DNA from: Corbicula japonica
Lineage: Eukaryota; Mollusca; Bivalvia; Venerida; Cyrenidae
Reading direction: 5' to 3'
Assembly (NCBI GenBank): GCA_038501625.1
Contig: JAZAYU010000013.1
Location: forward strand, 10,602,001-10,666,000
Length of the DNA: 64,000 nucleotides
Part shown: in pieces, positions 1 through 12,337 of the stretch
How the letters are laid out: every line of letters starts with the position of its first letter
Position numbering within the stretch: the first letter of the stretch is position 1
Position numbers and translations under genes: made by a program
The notes under the pieces: model-generated
The model's database searches: none
Told to the model about the DNA's origin: nothing
Seen by the model: the letters and a program-made list of their open reading frames with translations, nothing else

Positions 1-423
1 CTATGCCCCTGATCTCAAACACAAAGCACGTTTCATAATTATTCCTTGCTCTAGTAATCTAAGACAATACTACCGTATATTTAAGACAATATGCCATATA
101 TTTCAGATATGTTCTACTTTTGTCTTATGTTGTCAACACCTGTCTCGTGTTACTATAATCAGCTTTAAGATCTCGACAAATCACTATATCACACAAAACT
201 TTACAATGTACATGTTTTAAAGTATACATTTTGAAACTGTAACAGTTAAATGGGATAGTATCTTAAGATTTAAAAGATAAAAAGGTTGTAAATACAATTT
301 GTCAGAAATAAATGCATTAAGAGTAAGGACTGTGTTGTACACCAACGGCAAAATACAAATCCATTTAGAAAACCTCCCAAAACAAGATGGTGTTTCATAA
401 ACTGTTCACTTTATTACAACTGT
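1..423. other. AT-rich intergenic sequence, no feature seen
   Basis: I find no long reading frame, tRNA-like box or clear repeat here. The sequence is AT-rich with scattered short homopolymers. Confidence 0.5.
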
Positions 424-621
424 TTAACCCTTTCCTTGATATATACGCATACGTGCCGTCTGATCAGGATCTGCACTGGTCGCATTTTTGGTCAGAAATA
501 ACCTAATGAATCAAAAAGCGAACAGTTTAAATCCTGATCAGACGGCACGGATGTGCCGGCTGATCTGGATCTAAACTGTTCGCCCTAGCAATAAAGGTGT
601 ATCTATACAGTAAAGAGTTAA
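424..621. mobile_element. Small TTAA-flanked non-autonomous DNA element (piggyBac-like MITE)
   Basis: TTAA stands at both ends (424-427 and 618-621). The left end begins CCCTTTCC and the right end reads as the inverted near-match AGTAAAGAG. The interior carries imperfect inverted motifs built on CTGATCAGGATC and CTGATCTGGATC. Related copies lie at 12338-12544 and 13134-13314, and a fragment follows 47640. TTAA target duplications are typical of piggyBac-type transposons. No coding capacity is present, so assignment to that superfamily is inference. Confidence 0.55.
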
Positions 622-693
622 GTTCTGTTTAGAAGTTGTACATCTAGGCTCTAAAAGATTGTAATTAACAACACATTTAAGCGTGTGCTACAT

Positions 694-757
694 GTAAAAT
701 ACAAATGAGATTAGAGACCAGCGTCAAATCTCAAGCATCTGATTGGTAGAAATGGGG
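694..757. repeat. Single arm of the palindromic foldback family
   Basis: The segment reads like one arm of the inverted repeat at 29011-29146: a GAGACCAG-like start, then TCAAATCTCAAGCATCTGAT and TGGTAGAAATGG. The opposite arm is missing. It is probably a truncated relic. Confidence 0.6.
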
Positions 758-879
758 ACATGTGTTCATTGTTCAATCAGACGCTTCGTATTTGAGTCAG
801 GTCTGCATTCTCAGTTGTGAAATATTCCGCCCAGGTCTGAGTGTAATTCAAAAACGGCATACTGTCGTATACTGGTGTG

Positions 880-1920
880 CCCGATCCGATTGTTGTTTCC
901 AATCTATTTGTTGTTCACGATATTGTAAATGTTCCGAATCCATTTCTGGTTCAAAATCGTATTCCTGTTTCCATTCAATTCTTGTTCACGATCCTACTGT
1001 TTTTCCAGATCCTATCGATGTTTTCGATCCTATTGTTGTTCCAGTTCCTATCGATGTTTTCGATCCTATTGTTGTTCCAGATCCTATCGATGTTTTTCGA
1101 TCCTATTGTTGTTCCAGATCCTATCGATGTTTCCGATCCTATTGTTGTTCCAGTTCCTATCGATGTTTTCGATCCTGCTGTTGTTCCAGTTCCTATCGAT
1201 GTTTCCGATCCTATTGTTGTTCCAGTTCTTATCGATGTTTTCGATCCTACTGTTGTTCCAGATCCTATCGATGTTTTCGATCCTATTGTTGTTCCAGTTC
1301 CTATCGATGTTTTCGATCCTATTGTTGTTCCAGATCCTATCGATGTTTTCGATCCTATTGTTGTTCCAGTTTCTATCGATGTTTTCGATCCTATTGTTGT
1401 TCCAGTTCTTATCGATGTTTTCGATCCTACTGTTGTTCTAGATCCTATCGATGTTTTCGATCCTACTGTTGTTCCAGATCCTATCGATATTTTCGATCCT
1501 ATTGTTGTTCCAGATCCTATCGATGTTTCCAATCCTATTGTTGTTCCAGAATATATCGATGTTTCTGATCCTATTGTTGTTCCAGATCCTATCGATGTTT
1601 CCGAACCTATTGTTGTTCCAGATCCTAGCGATGTTTCCGATCCTATTGTTGTTCCAGATCTTATCGATGTTTCCGATCCTGTTGTTGTTCCAGATCCTAT
1701 CGATGTTTCTGATCCTATTGTTGTTCCAGATCTTATCGATGTTTCCGATTCTTTTGTTGTTCCAGATCTTATCGATGTTTTCGATCCTATTGTTGTTCCA
1801 GATCCGATTCTGGTTTACGATCCTAAAGTTGACCGCGGTACAATGATTTTTAAAGATCATATTCTGGTTTACGATTCTTTCCTACCCCATTCAAATTCAT
1901 TCTATTGTTGTTCCCGGTCT
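880..1920. repeat. 36-bp minisatellite (core about 1009-1825), degenerate at the edges
   Basis: The core holds about 23 tandem units of 36 bp. Each unit is itself an 18-bp dimer: one half contains CCTATCGATGTTT and the other CCTATTGTTGTTCCA. Units drift at both edges, back to about 880 and on to about 1920. Because 36 is a multiple of three and the unit lacks stops in most frames, long reading frames run through it on both strands. The plus-strand frame 877-1974 would give a 12-residue repeat around DPIDVFDPIVVP, but an extra T near 1093 switches its frame part-way. I read these as shadows of the repeat rather than a gene, since no splice context or non-repeat domain supports them. Confidence 0.85.
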
Positions 1921-1974
1921 TTTCGTAGTAGGATTGGGAATCAGAAGTATTTTAACCTTATTCCCGACAACTAA

Positions 1975-2850
1975 TTATGTTCCAGATGAACGTTTATTTA
2001 AGATCATACAAGATTTAATGTAATTGTTCTGCATTGTTGGGTAATTGCATGTAACCTCCGAAACGAATGATCTTTTGAGGCCATGGTATTACAATCGACA
2101 GCATTTGAATGTTTATTCACATAAAATGCACCAATCTAACAATTGACAATATAAACAGGAACTTCAAAACCAAAATATTTAAAATAACACACGTATCTAT
2201 ACTGTGAACTGTTACACTCCCACATTACGTGGTCTACATAGGGCAGTGTCGCAAGGTCTTTATTCATTTTATAGTAAAACCTTGATGAGTAATTTTTCGT
2301 TATCTTCTTATATTTAATTCTTATAATACCCGATCGTCGAGCTATCTTAATGATGGATATCTATGTTCGAATAATGGCCTATATCTCGATTTTAAAAGCG
2401 AGAGATTTCATTGAAGATTTGCTTAATAGTTAAAACCCATTAAGAACTGACCTATAGAAATTGGGCCGCAGATTTCTGAATAAAAGGCATGTTAAAGGAT
2501 CCTTCTACTGTACTACTATATCAACATAAAACTTTCAAGGGCATTTAAAGACCATCTGTTTAATTTAAAGATTTTTATCTTCTAAAAGCATGCATATTAC
2601 GGCCATTAATTGGCTAATAATTTAAAAAGGTGGACGTATTAAATGCCACTTGTTCTAATGTTTATTGCAATTTTATAAAGTGAGATAGGCAAAATTGTAT
2701 ATTGTCATGTGTTTGTTAAGATGAAATGGGACAGAAAAATGCTTGTTATTAGAAAACACACAAACTGATTTAAATATGTGATCTTCACAGCGCGCATCCC
2801 AATAGAAATGATAAGTGTACAAAAAAAGAAAGAAAAACACATTTTATAAT
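1975..2850. other. AT-rich intergenic sequence, no feature seen
   Basis: No supported gene, tRNA-like box or clear tandem repeat was found between the minisatellite and the LINE fragment. Confidence 0.45.
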
Positions 2851-2855
2851 AATAC

Positions 2856-3855
2856 AATTTTAGAAATTGTAGATTCTTTCAAATATTTAGGTATACATTT
2901 ATTTAAAAATGGTAGCTGGTACAGGACTAAGAAACGTTTAGCACATCATTCTAATTTTGCATGAAATAACCTGTTCATGGTTTATAACCAATTAGAATTA
3001 TCAACAAGTGACAAATGTAAATTATTTGACAGCCTAGTTGGTTCTATCCTTAATTACAGTGCTGAGATCTGGGGTTATTATGATAGCAAAGATATTGAAC
3101 TTGTTCATTGTAAATTCTTAAGAAAAGTTTTATGTGTACGACAATCTACCAATCTTGATGGTTTATATGGTGAATTGGGAAGATACCCCATGAAAATTAA
3201 ACGTAAATTTAACATTTTAAAATATTGGATAAAAATTTTAAATATGAATGAAAACACCCTTGTAAAAAAGATTTATAGAATGTTGAAGCGAGATGCTGAC
3301 AACAATATCACGTATAAAGGAAATAAATGGGCATTACATGTTAAAAACATCGTCAGTGAGATAGGCATGTCATACTTGTGGGATGACCAAAACACTAATA
3401 TAATATTGTTCCAATTTGTCAAACGAAGAATCCTAGATATTTATAAACAGTCCTGGTATTCAAACATCAATAATTCTAATAGGCTTTCATCGTATAGTGT
3501 CTATAAACACGAATTCTGTATAGAAAAATATCTTAATTGCATACAGGTAAATAAATATAGAATATCTTTAACAAAATTTAGACTATCCTCACATGATTTA
3601 GCTATAGAAAAAGGAAAACATACAAATATACCGCGAAATGATAGAAAATGCTTACAATGTAATATGAATACTGTTGAAACAGAATATCATTTTCTCCTCG
3701 TCTGCCCAAAATACTCAGAAATACGAAAACGATTTTTCAAACCTTACTATTGTCACTGGCCAACGATACAAAAATTTGAATCAATTATGTCATCGAACTC
3801 TACTAAAGTTAAATTAACAATCTGGCTAAATTTTTATATATTGTTTCACAAATAA
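2856..3855 (+). pseudogene. C-terminal fragment of a LINE reverse-transcriptase polyprotein, disabled
   Basis: The reading frame matches the end of a non-LTR retrotransposon ORF2. It starts around DSFKYLGIHLFKNGSW, the usual segment just after the reverse-transcriptase core. It continues through SILNYSAEIWGY and KFLRKVLCV, and ends with a CCHC-type finger (CLQC, then H and C in HFLLVCPKY). A TGA at 2962-2964 interrupts the frame, and the catalytic palm (with its YxDD motif) and the endonuclease are absent, so the copy is 5'-truncated and dead. After the interruption the frame stays open for about 290 codons to the stop at 3853-3855. This suggests fairly recent insertion. The LINE clade cannot be fixed by eye. 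Confidence 0.85.
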
Positions 3856-4066
3856 GACAGACTAATTAACAGCGAAAATAAACCGAACTCGTATTGTACT
3901 GTAATATGCTCTATATATGTATCTATTAGTTTCTGAGAAAATGTTCTTTTTATTTTGATACTGATTTTGCTTTTTGCATGCGCTATCATATATCTGAGTG
4001 TATTATGTGGCTATAAATTTGCTTTATGCTATTTTATGCCAATAAAGTTATGTTATGTTATGTATT
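3856..4066 (+). mobile_element. LINE 3' untranslated region with short tandem-repeat tail
   Basis: The sequence after the LINE stop codon is AT-rich and ends with AATAAA (about 4040) followed by a short (ATGTT)n-like run. Several LINE clades end in short tandem repeats in place of poly(A). The 3' end of the insertion is therefore probably about 4066. Confidence 0.6.
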
Positions 4067-4240
4067 TGCAGTCTCTACAAGTCAGAAGATGGCAGTTGGC
4101 ATTGTTTTGCGACCTTGTTTGATAGCCGATGAGCTAGACTTAAACAATACGCTTCCGAAATCTTTGCCTCCATGTTACAAATTACCCGATCTGGATAACA
4201 TGAAGCTACCAAACTATATTTTGGCATCTAAATTACAAAC

Positions 4241-4310
4241 TGGCGCATTTGGCTGAGTAGGTTAGATTGTCAGATTGACGCCCAGGTGGATCGAGTTCGA
4301 ATCTTAGCAT
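4241..4310 (+). mobile_element. tRNA-derived SINE-like head
   Basis: An A-box match (TGGCTGAGTAGG, 4250-4261) is followed 43 bases downstream by a B-box-like GAGTTCGAATC (4293-4303), the spacing of a tRNA internal promoter. The outer ends do not form a good acceptor stem, so this looks like a SINE head or tRNA pseudogene and not a working tRNA. Confidence 0.5.
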
Positions 4311-4965
4311 CATTAGTGTCATGCATAGGTCGAAAAATATAATATTATATTAAATTTAAATATTTTCCCACAAAATAATGTCCTTGATCAAAGACGGGAG
4401 GGTCGTTAAACTGGAAATAAACAACAACAAATCTACACTTTTACCTGGCAATGACGTTAAGCTGCGAAATATGCTTAAGACACACTACGGTAAATGGCAT
4501 GGCACTGTTCAGCTTGATATACCTGTAAAGATAATCAAACTAAATCATTGCCAAATAGGCGCTGTATATTAAATTTTCTTTCATACGCTCCACAGTGCTT
4601 TGATCAAAGCAAATCTATATTCATACAGCGATGCATCTTCTCCCAGTCTACCTGGGGTAAATTGAAATAATGTCAGCGGTTAAAAATTACCCCCATGTGT
4701 CGAGATGTTATTCATCGGCGTGTTTATAAAAAATTCAAAATCAAACACACTAAAATAAATCATCAAACTTTAATACTCCTAAAAACGATGAGAAAATTAT
4801 ATCCTTTCTTTAGTGAAATCAGTATAATTTGGGTCATGTGAGGAGAAATCGGGTGATCGATAATAATATTGGATATTTTAGTTGCTACTGTACTTGGAAA
4901 GAACCTAAAATTATCTTATATTTTCTAAGGTGTTCCTTATTGGCAAAGTTATTTTTTTCTCTCCC
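4311..4965. other. AT-rich intergenic sequence, no feature seen
   Basis: Only short unsupported reading frames occur here, such as 4378-4572, which has no recognisable domain. No clear repeat was found. Confidence 0.4.
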
Positions 4966-5440
4966 TTTACCGCGATGCATGATGATACGATGGTGAAACC
5001 ACGATGGCAGATGGTGAAAACAAGAAGGCACGATGATACGATGGTGAAATCGTACCATCATTGTTACACCATCGTACCATCTTTGTTTCACTATCCTGCC
5101 ATCGTTGTTTCTCACTCGTGCAATTGTTGTTTTACCATCGTGCCATAATTCACACCGTTCAACCCGATAAGGTGAATGCCGTGGGTAAGCCGACGGCAGT
5201 TGCTAGTGTACATGCTAGTGTACATGAACGTTTTTCGGCGAAACTGTGTATTGGCCTGATTTTTACATTTTTCGGCAATATCTTAGCATACAAAAATATG
5301 CATATTGATTCCCTGTTTGTTAAGGACTCTACTGACGAAATCTTGACGCACACAGGATATTATGCGTGTCTTCGCGTTTTCATCACCTTGCCATCGTACC
5401 ATCGTGATTTCACCATCGTACCATCGTGCATCGCGGTAAA
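4966..5440. mobile_element. 475-bp terminal-inverted-repeat element
   Basis: The ends match as inverted repeats: TTTACCGCGATGCA at 4966-4979 and its reverse complement at 5427-5440. Similarity continues inward through repeated ACGATGGTGAAA-type blocks on both sides. A secondary inverted repeat (GATACGATGGTGAAATCGTACCATC region, about 5032-5066) lies in the left part. No transposase is visible, so it is non-autonomous. The reading frame 5061-5603 overlaps it and has no recognised domain. Confidence 0.7.
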
Positions 5441-6256
5441 TTTAACTTTGTCCATACGGATCACCGTAATTTTCTCATATAAACTTAAACGCGGTTTTGT
5501 GAAACAGTTTGATCATATAATGTTATTTAACTTGAAATGCATAATGAGCGATGTCTGCTCTGTGTATGTAGTTTGGAAATGGCAAAGAATACAAGAAAAG
5601 TGAGCACATATTCACATACGGAATATGCTGGATTATGTATGAAATTTCGCGAGGACACTCGAAAAAAGGGTGGCGCGTTCCACCTTAAAGAGACGGAGTA
5701 AGAGACAATGGAAGTCCATGCTGCCAGCTCATTTTCTAAATCAGCGAGTCACTTGTAACCATTAAAGGGTAATTTTAGCAGAACAATCTTCGCCTTCAAT
5801 TTTAAACATGTAAAATTTAATTTTAACAAATCTCATCTAATCCTTAAGTTATTCACCTTAATAATGCGTGATCGCTGGCAAATCGGTTGGAATTTTCTGA
5901 GATAAATAATTCGTATTAAAATTACAATAATGAAATTGATAAATACCGGTTCACGTACCCGAAGTAGCGCTTTCGGATATGTACCGTTGCTCGGATATCG
6001 GCAGAAATCTTAAGTGCCTTGTATTTGCAAACAATAGATTCAAGATTTGATTTAATGGAGGGGATATCTAAGTATGTCAATCGTACATTATAGAAAACGT
6101 CTCAATAGATTGGAATTTTCTATACTAGCTTGGCAATTTATTACACATGCAAAAGCATACTCAAAACTAAGATTAAATAAACATTTCAATTAGCATGTAT
6201 GTCGCGAAACGAATCAATTCAATATTTAAGAAGAAATTGTGTATTCTATGAGAGCA
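5441..6256. other. AT-rich intergenic sequence, no feature seen
   Basis: No supported coding region, clear inverted repeat or tandem array was found in this interval. Confidence 0.4.
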
Positions 6257-6312
6257 CCCGATCTGGGTCGGAGTCCTGACCAGACTGCACATTTTTCCCA
6301 CCCTGTGACTTT
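6257..6312 (+). repeat. Dispersed SINE-like repeat, copy 1
   Basis: The segment GGTCGGAGTCCTGACC, then CTGCACATTTTTCCCACCCTG, closely parallels 6497-6555. Two diverged copies 240 bp apart indicate a dispersed repeat. The GGAGTCC-type block resembles a decayed B box. Confidence 0.5.
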
Positions 6313-6496
6313 TTGTGCCAAACGTGAGGTCGTGAAAGCAAGCATGCAGGTTCTGCCATCAGCATGTATTAGCAAATGAAATAACACATTACTCTCAGGC
6401 ATTCGATGACGTTTGGAAGGGGGTTGTATACCACGATGAGAATATAGTCCTTTTTTAAACGACCCGTTAGCAAAATCGGGTGAACATTCGCCCAGC

Positions 6497-6555
6497 GGGC
6501 AAGTGGTCCCGGATTCCAGTCCCGGTTTGGCTGTACATTTTTCCAACCCTGTGAC
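6497..6555 (+). repeat. Dispersed SINE-like repeat, copy 2
   Basis: This is the second copy: GGATTCCAGTCCCGG, then GGCTGTACATTTTTCCAACC and CTGTGACA. The reading frames across 6226-6697 on both strands come from this repeat and show no domain. Confidence 0.5.
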
Positions 6556-6699
6556 ATGTGTAATAGAGTTTAGGATTGCTGTTAAGTATAGCCCAACCGC
6601 AAGTGATATAGAACACGGAGTAAGGAACGGTGTAAGCGGTACGAGCCGGACCAAGTTTGTAAACATCATGATTTATGTAACTGCCGTGAGTCATTAGTC

Positions 6700-7397
6700 A
6701 TGCAATACGTCCATTCTATTTTAATTCTTACACTGATATCAAATTAAAACTAGTCTTATCCCAAAATTTATTGAAATGAAATTTAATACACTTAAATTTT
6801 ACACGATCTTTTTTCTTTGCAGCAAACAAAACAAGCTTCGCATGCTATGCCGTGTTGATACCATTTAAACACGTGCCTCATCAATTTACGTGCAATGTAC
6901 CAACTTCGTTTTATCTTTCATCAGCTCATTTCAAATTAAGAAAATATTTTCATTTTTTGATGGAATAAAAAAGTTCAAAAACGTATATCCTGGCGACAGC
7001 GATATTCAATATGTTCGTCGGCAATGAACTTCAATTTTACGCTTTCTGCGTATATATAAATTGAGTTTAATTATGCGCATATCTCGGTTATTAAATTCAT
7101 AATAAATTTAAGCGTAAATAAGAAGAATTGTGTCATTATACGTTTTTCTTCTCAATTTTTATTGTTTGACATCCTGCGACATAGAAAACTACCTGTCTTG
7201 AAAAATACAACAAACTGATTTATTATTTACTGTTGAAAACTTGAAATTCACTTTTCAACTTACCACATTGAATTCAGTCAATATAAAAATGCGCAATAGT
7301 CGCGATTTCTAGCTGCATTTACTTTTCGGAGGATATTTACCTGCGTGAATTCGCCTTCTTGATATTATATGTATATTATCACCTGCTGCTGGTCCCT
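6700..7397. other. AT-rich intergenic sequence, no feature seen
   Basis: No reading frame, repeat or RNA-like element could be supported. Confidence 0.4.
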
Positions 7398-7399
7398 AG

Positions 7400-7466
7400 G
7401 TTATAAAACTGAGAATAGAAACCAGTCTCAATCTCAAGCATCTGATTGGCTGAAATGGCGAACAGT
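7400..7466. repeat. Half element of the palindromic foldback family
   Basis: It starts GGTTATAAAACTGAG and continues through AAACCAGTCTCAATCTCAAG to GATTGGCTGAAATGGCGA. This matches the left arm of 29011-29146. The right arm is missing. Confidence 0.65.
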
Positions 7467-8590
7467 CTGGATGTTCTATTAATCTCTTACTACGTTATGT
7501 GCTCAAATTAGTGCTTTATTCTCGTGCTGAACGAAACATGCAACATGCACAGAAAGTAAAAAAAGGAAACAATGGTAATAGATACATTTATTTGATACTG
7601 CAACATGAAGCCGGGTCCGTTTTCTTGATGTCAGGGATCTTAATGTTTGATACGTCTACAAGTACCACTCAAAAACAAATTAAGCTCGCTGGATCGAATG
7701 TCGGTATTTATAACCATTTTTGAGTTACCGAAGACTCAAACAGGAGATTACACTACTTGTAATGCATGGTCGGATGTTATATTTCAAGAATGAGGTTCGC
7801 TTGTTTCAGTCTAAAGTAGTCACATGATATTCCAACTTTCTGGTCAAAATCTACATGAGAATTATATATTGCTACCGAAAAGGAGGTTAAAGCGGCCCCA
7901 CTGAATCCCCTCTGGATCTGCCCTTTAATAAATCACAGTTTTAAAATCTTGGACCCTTGGTCTTTCTTACTCGTATATCTTTGTCACCCTGCGACAGTCC
8001 CGCCGTCGTTCCGTAAAGGATTTCCATACCTGTATGTGTCAGACGATTGAATTGTTCGAAATGTTTTACATCCGGAGTAGGTGGGTTGGGACACATTCCA
8101 CTTTTTTTCATTTCTAAACCTTGTCCCTATACATGTGGAGTAATATTACCAAATTTTGATGCCACATACAGCTTATAGCGTTAACAGACTAAAAGCTCTA
8201 AGCGGCGTTTGACAATTCCATCGCTTGGCCAAAAGGCCGGAATATGCATGCAAATAACATGCTTTCCTTACTTTAAATAAACAACACATAAAAAATATTT
8301 TAGCACGTATACCCATCCCTGGATAATATAATATTTTGTTAATTTTAAAGGCATGAAATTTTGAAGGTGGTATTAAAGGATTAAAAAGATTATCTCTTAA
8401 TGTAAATGCCACACCATACTCTGTTCATTGTTAGCCAAGCTTTATATAGGACTTAACAAATTCCTTTAGCACATAGATTGAATACTTCATTAGTTGACAC
8501 TTTTCTTTAACTAACTGTGCAGTTTTATGTAATTTATCCGGTGTTAATGAGCGTTATGTCAATGCAAAACAGTATTGAATGTAAAGTAAG
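7467..8590. other. Intergenic sequence, no feature seen
   Basis: Only short reading frames without recognisable domains (for example 7499-7723 and 8173-8412 minus) are present. Confidence 0.4.
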
Positions 8591-8800
8591 TCACCGATAT
8601 CTATACGGTCACGTGACAGACAAGTACTTTTAAATATGGTTGATCAGGAAGTTTTTTTACACATTTAATATTTCAATGTTCTATTGGTCAGTACTGGTAA
8701 CTGGAAGTATAAACTTATAATAAATTCTCCTCTGTCTTGTCAGAAGAGCAGTCTTGGTTATAAACATAGTATCACGTGACTGACTACATATTTATTATCA
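8591..8800 (-). mobile_element. MITE of the GTCACGTGAC-ended family, reverse orientation
   Basis: The left side has ACGGTCACGTGACAGACAAG and the right side has AACATAGTATCACGTGACTG. Read on the minus strand these match the right and left ends of the element at 22784-23012. The interior also matches it in reverse: an AATAGAACATT block, then a TGATCAACCATAT block just before the end. Outer boundaries are approximate. Confidence 0.65.
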
Positions 8801-9748
8801 GTCTTAGGCATCATGTCTTAGGCATGTCTTCGTCTAAGTGAATACATGTATAAATAATATTATATGTCAAATTCAAACGAGAGCGCAGCTTTTTGCTCTT
8901 TGATCCTCGGCCGCTGAATCTGTTCTCCCTAGAAAAATAACAGTGTGACTGACAACTAACGGTTAGTTCAACGATTGCTGATGTGTGATTAATCATCTGC
9001 ATCTGATGTTGGCCCAAACATCATCATTTGACGTGTAGGGTCATCGTTGTTACGTTCAGTCGTGATTTCAGGTTATAACATAACTTTGCAGATGAAGGGT
9101 ATGTCAATGCATAAATAATGTAGGTCGTTTCGACTGCAGTTTGTAATGTGTTTGTTTTGGTGCTGAAAATACGTAACAAAGTATATATGTAATTTACATA
9201 ACATGTATCTTTGTAGTAATATTGCAGTAATATAATTGTGTATGTCCCTATAACTTTCAAAATAATGTTAGATCAGTCTTTATATACTGCTTAAACTTTT
9301 CATTTACTCATATGTTGATACACTTGTACATCACGTTTAAAGGTCTCCTACAATTTAAGTTATAATATTTGACTTTTGAAAATACATTTACTTAATATTT
9401 TCATTCTGATACAAAACCATGTTCTTTTAACATCGGTGATAACATTTCTAAATTAAGAAGTATGCTCATTCTAGCGATGACAGTTTGATAAGCATTAAAT
9501 ATAGCACATTATTATACTCATTACTTTTCAGACATTACTTTCTTCACAGCTGATCTACAGAAAACACATAGGGCTTTAATATAATAAAAAGGCAATGTAG
9601 CGCGCTATTATGAATAATTAAAACGCATCCCTTAAGTTTCCTATCCTAGAGCCCGATCTACGTAAGTCGACATCTATTTATCTATGGACAATATTCCTCG
9701 GAAGCAGTTGCTGGCAGGCGCATGTTTATTGTTAGCTTCTTTTCAAAC
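8801..9748. other. AT-rich intergenic sequence, no feature seen
   Basis: No gene or clear repeat is supported up to the left edge of the duplicated block. Confidence 0.4.
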
Positions 9749-9875
9749 CAAACGCAGCCTTTTATATACAGTCAATTTCTTTCCTTTGTCAAAACACATT
9801 TCAGTAGATAAAACCTTTCTATGAAGGCCATTTTTTGGTTTTCCAAACTAACAGTTTGAATGAACTGCACATTCG

Positions 9876-10043
9876 TGATCGTCATCATCACTATCACCAT
9901 TTTAATCATTATCTTCTTCTTATTCTACATCATAATCATCATCATCACCACTACCACCACCATCATCATTATCATTCTCCTCCTTATCATCAGCATCAGC
10001 ATCATCAACAACAACAACAACAACAACCATATCATCACGGTTG

Positions 10044-10104
<61 letters not shown>

Positions 10105-10160
10105 AATCATCATCATCATCATCGTCGTCATCATAATCATCATCATCATCAAAAACAACA
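9876..10160. repeat. Trinucleotide (ATC/CAT)n microsatellite
   Basis: A long impure CAT/ATC run, purest at about 10044-10103, with CAA and CGT interruptions. Poly-His, poly-Ile and poly-Met reading frames through it are consequences of the repeat. Copy B is shorter by one trinucleotide. Confidence 0.95.
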
Positions 10161-12337
10161 GCAGCGACAGTAACAACAACATTATCATAGTTGTCGTCGT
10201 CATCTTCTACGTCACCAAATTCATCGTCTCATAATCAACATAATCGTTTCTTTCCATCCGCGTTAATAATAACTTAAACTTTTACTATATTTCAATAAAA
10301 ACAAAAACGACTGCTAACGTCAACGTATTTAATAACATTTATAACAACACATTTTGATTTTTATATTACAATTCGTTGTGTACAATATAATGCACTGAGT
10401 CAACAATTAACATATTAGTAAGACAATATGTGCCCAATCAGTATATATAAAACATGTGACTCTTGTTCCGCTAAACTTAGATAAAAGAATCTTTGCGACC
10501 TGTATAGACCCATATTTGTGTATTCTGATCAGGGTCTATACGGTTCGCTATTTACAATTCTTGAAAAAACTTCTTGGAATATAATTTAATTGCCCTAACT
10601 TGGACAAAATATTTTACAATAATAATAAAATTGAGACTGGAAACCAGTACCGAAATTCTGGCTTGTGATTGGTCAGTTTAGAGTCTGGAATCTATTTCAA
10701 CCAATCAGCTGCTTAGGAATCTTAGACTGGTTTCATGTCCAAGATACGCTATTTTTTTTTACCTTAATTTAGCAGAATAAGAGTCAACGCTTTGAGTCTA
10801 ACATGCAATATGCGTGCGTGTGAAAAACAAGCTTATAGAAACCTCCAAAATCGAAATCTTCACAAATAAGCCAATATTTGCAAAATGGTAGCATTGAGAT
10901 TATCAAAATTCTTTGCTCTTTGATTAAACTAAATTTTGTTTGATAGAATCTTTGAAATACAGCCTTAGATCGGTTGTCCGATGTATTCGGGAACTTGTCG
11001 GTCGATGCGTATTACATTTTTAAATGTAAAGAAACTCTAAAATTTGCAAACATTTTCACATGTGTGAATACTTTCACATTGGGATTCCTACAATGTCAGC
11101 CAAAATTCAAAGTGGATTAAATATTATTACTTTACACAGACTTGGCTCGAAGCCCAGAAGAACATATCCAGTAGGTTATAAAACAATTGAGAGTTTCGTT
11201 TTGAAATGTAGTGTTTGCATTCGCAAATGATATAATCAGATCGCTACTAAATATATTCATCTTGAACCTACCGCTTTTCGTTTTGAATGGTTTTTAAAAA
11301 TGTCCTGGATTTGAATAAAACAGTTTTTGTTTACATATACCGTATAAAAACTTATTCAGCAAAAGTCTAATATTTATTCTGACGGTTAGAATACATAGAA
11401 ATGTTTACTTAAAAGATATAGATTCGTCTTTGGTCACCTAACGAACTAATCTTAGCAAGAATGCTTCACTTTTCGTGCAACCGGGTAAAATTTGAAGTAT
11501 ATACATTATTACTGCGGATTAACGCGACAATACTTAATCAATCAGTATTTCGCAGTGGAATTGTATAAAAATTCCTGTGGCTTAATTTGACATTGTAAAT
11601 CATTCGTCTATAAGTTTTTAATTTACTTTTTCAATAGAATCAAACCGCAATATTATGAATAGTATTATAGAGTCTCTGATACAAATTTTACACATTTATA
11701 TTTTAATAGAATTTAAACAGTACAGTTTAAGCTTTTTATAGCACAATTTTAAATATAGAATTATGTCAAATATTCATTTTCACTGGTTTAAATGTGAAAT
11801 ACCTGCACGCATGTGCCCTTGAAATTAAATACGCATCTTAAGTTTTAAAAAAATGTTGAAACATTAAATTAAGCGTCACGGTATAGTAGATTCAAATTTC
11901 ATCAAGATGTACAATCAACTGTTGTTGACATCTCGAGTCGCGGGACAATCCTTTTTCTACGAAAAAATTCAACCAAATAACAGCTGTTCCAAAAAATTCG
12001 TAATTATCGTCTGTCTTTAATAATTCGTTCGAAAAACAATATAAATAAGTGTTCTTTGTAAAGCAAACTTCACTCTGATGCAAATTATGGAGCAACTTTC
12101 ATATCAATTCGCTTCGAAAAAGCAAATTTAAATCGCAGACTTGTACAACCTTTGACGTTCATTTTGTGAAACTTTAAATTAAAATAGTTATCGTGTGACC
12201 TGAAGCGGTAAGCTTTAATAGTAATAGGTAATAATGTAAGAATGTAATCGCTCTAACATCTTATCAAAAGAAGAGTTATGTAGTTCGCGCTGTAAGGCGC
12301 TTTCATTAATTTTTCATTACGATATCTCTTGGTCTCC
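10161..12337. other. AT-rich non-coding sequence with one degenerate foldback element
   Basis: Apart from the inverted repeat at 10628-10742 and a short inverted GTATAGACCC/GGGTCTATAC pair at about 10503-10540, I see no supported feature. The same stretch recurs in B (about 30057-32234). Confidence 0.4.
10628..10742. repeat. Degenerate palindromic foldback element
   Basis: The left arm TTGAGACTGGAAACCAGTAC and right arm TCTTAGACTGGTTTCATG flank GTGATTGGTCAG and CAACCAATCAGCTGCTTAGG. This is the same layout as the foldback family, but diverged. Copy B carries it at about 30524-30638. Confidence 0.6.

Noticed and set aside
4026..4256. 76-residue plus-strand reading frame after the LINE
   Set aside because: It begins in the LINE tail and runs into a tRNA-like element. 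No domain was recognised.
9835..10234. Poly-His, poly-Ile and poly-Met proteins on both strands
   Set aside because: They are frame translations of the CAT/ATC microsatellite, with no unique coding sequence or splice context.
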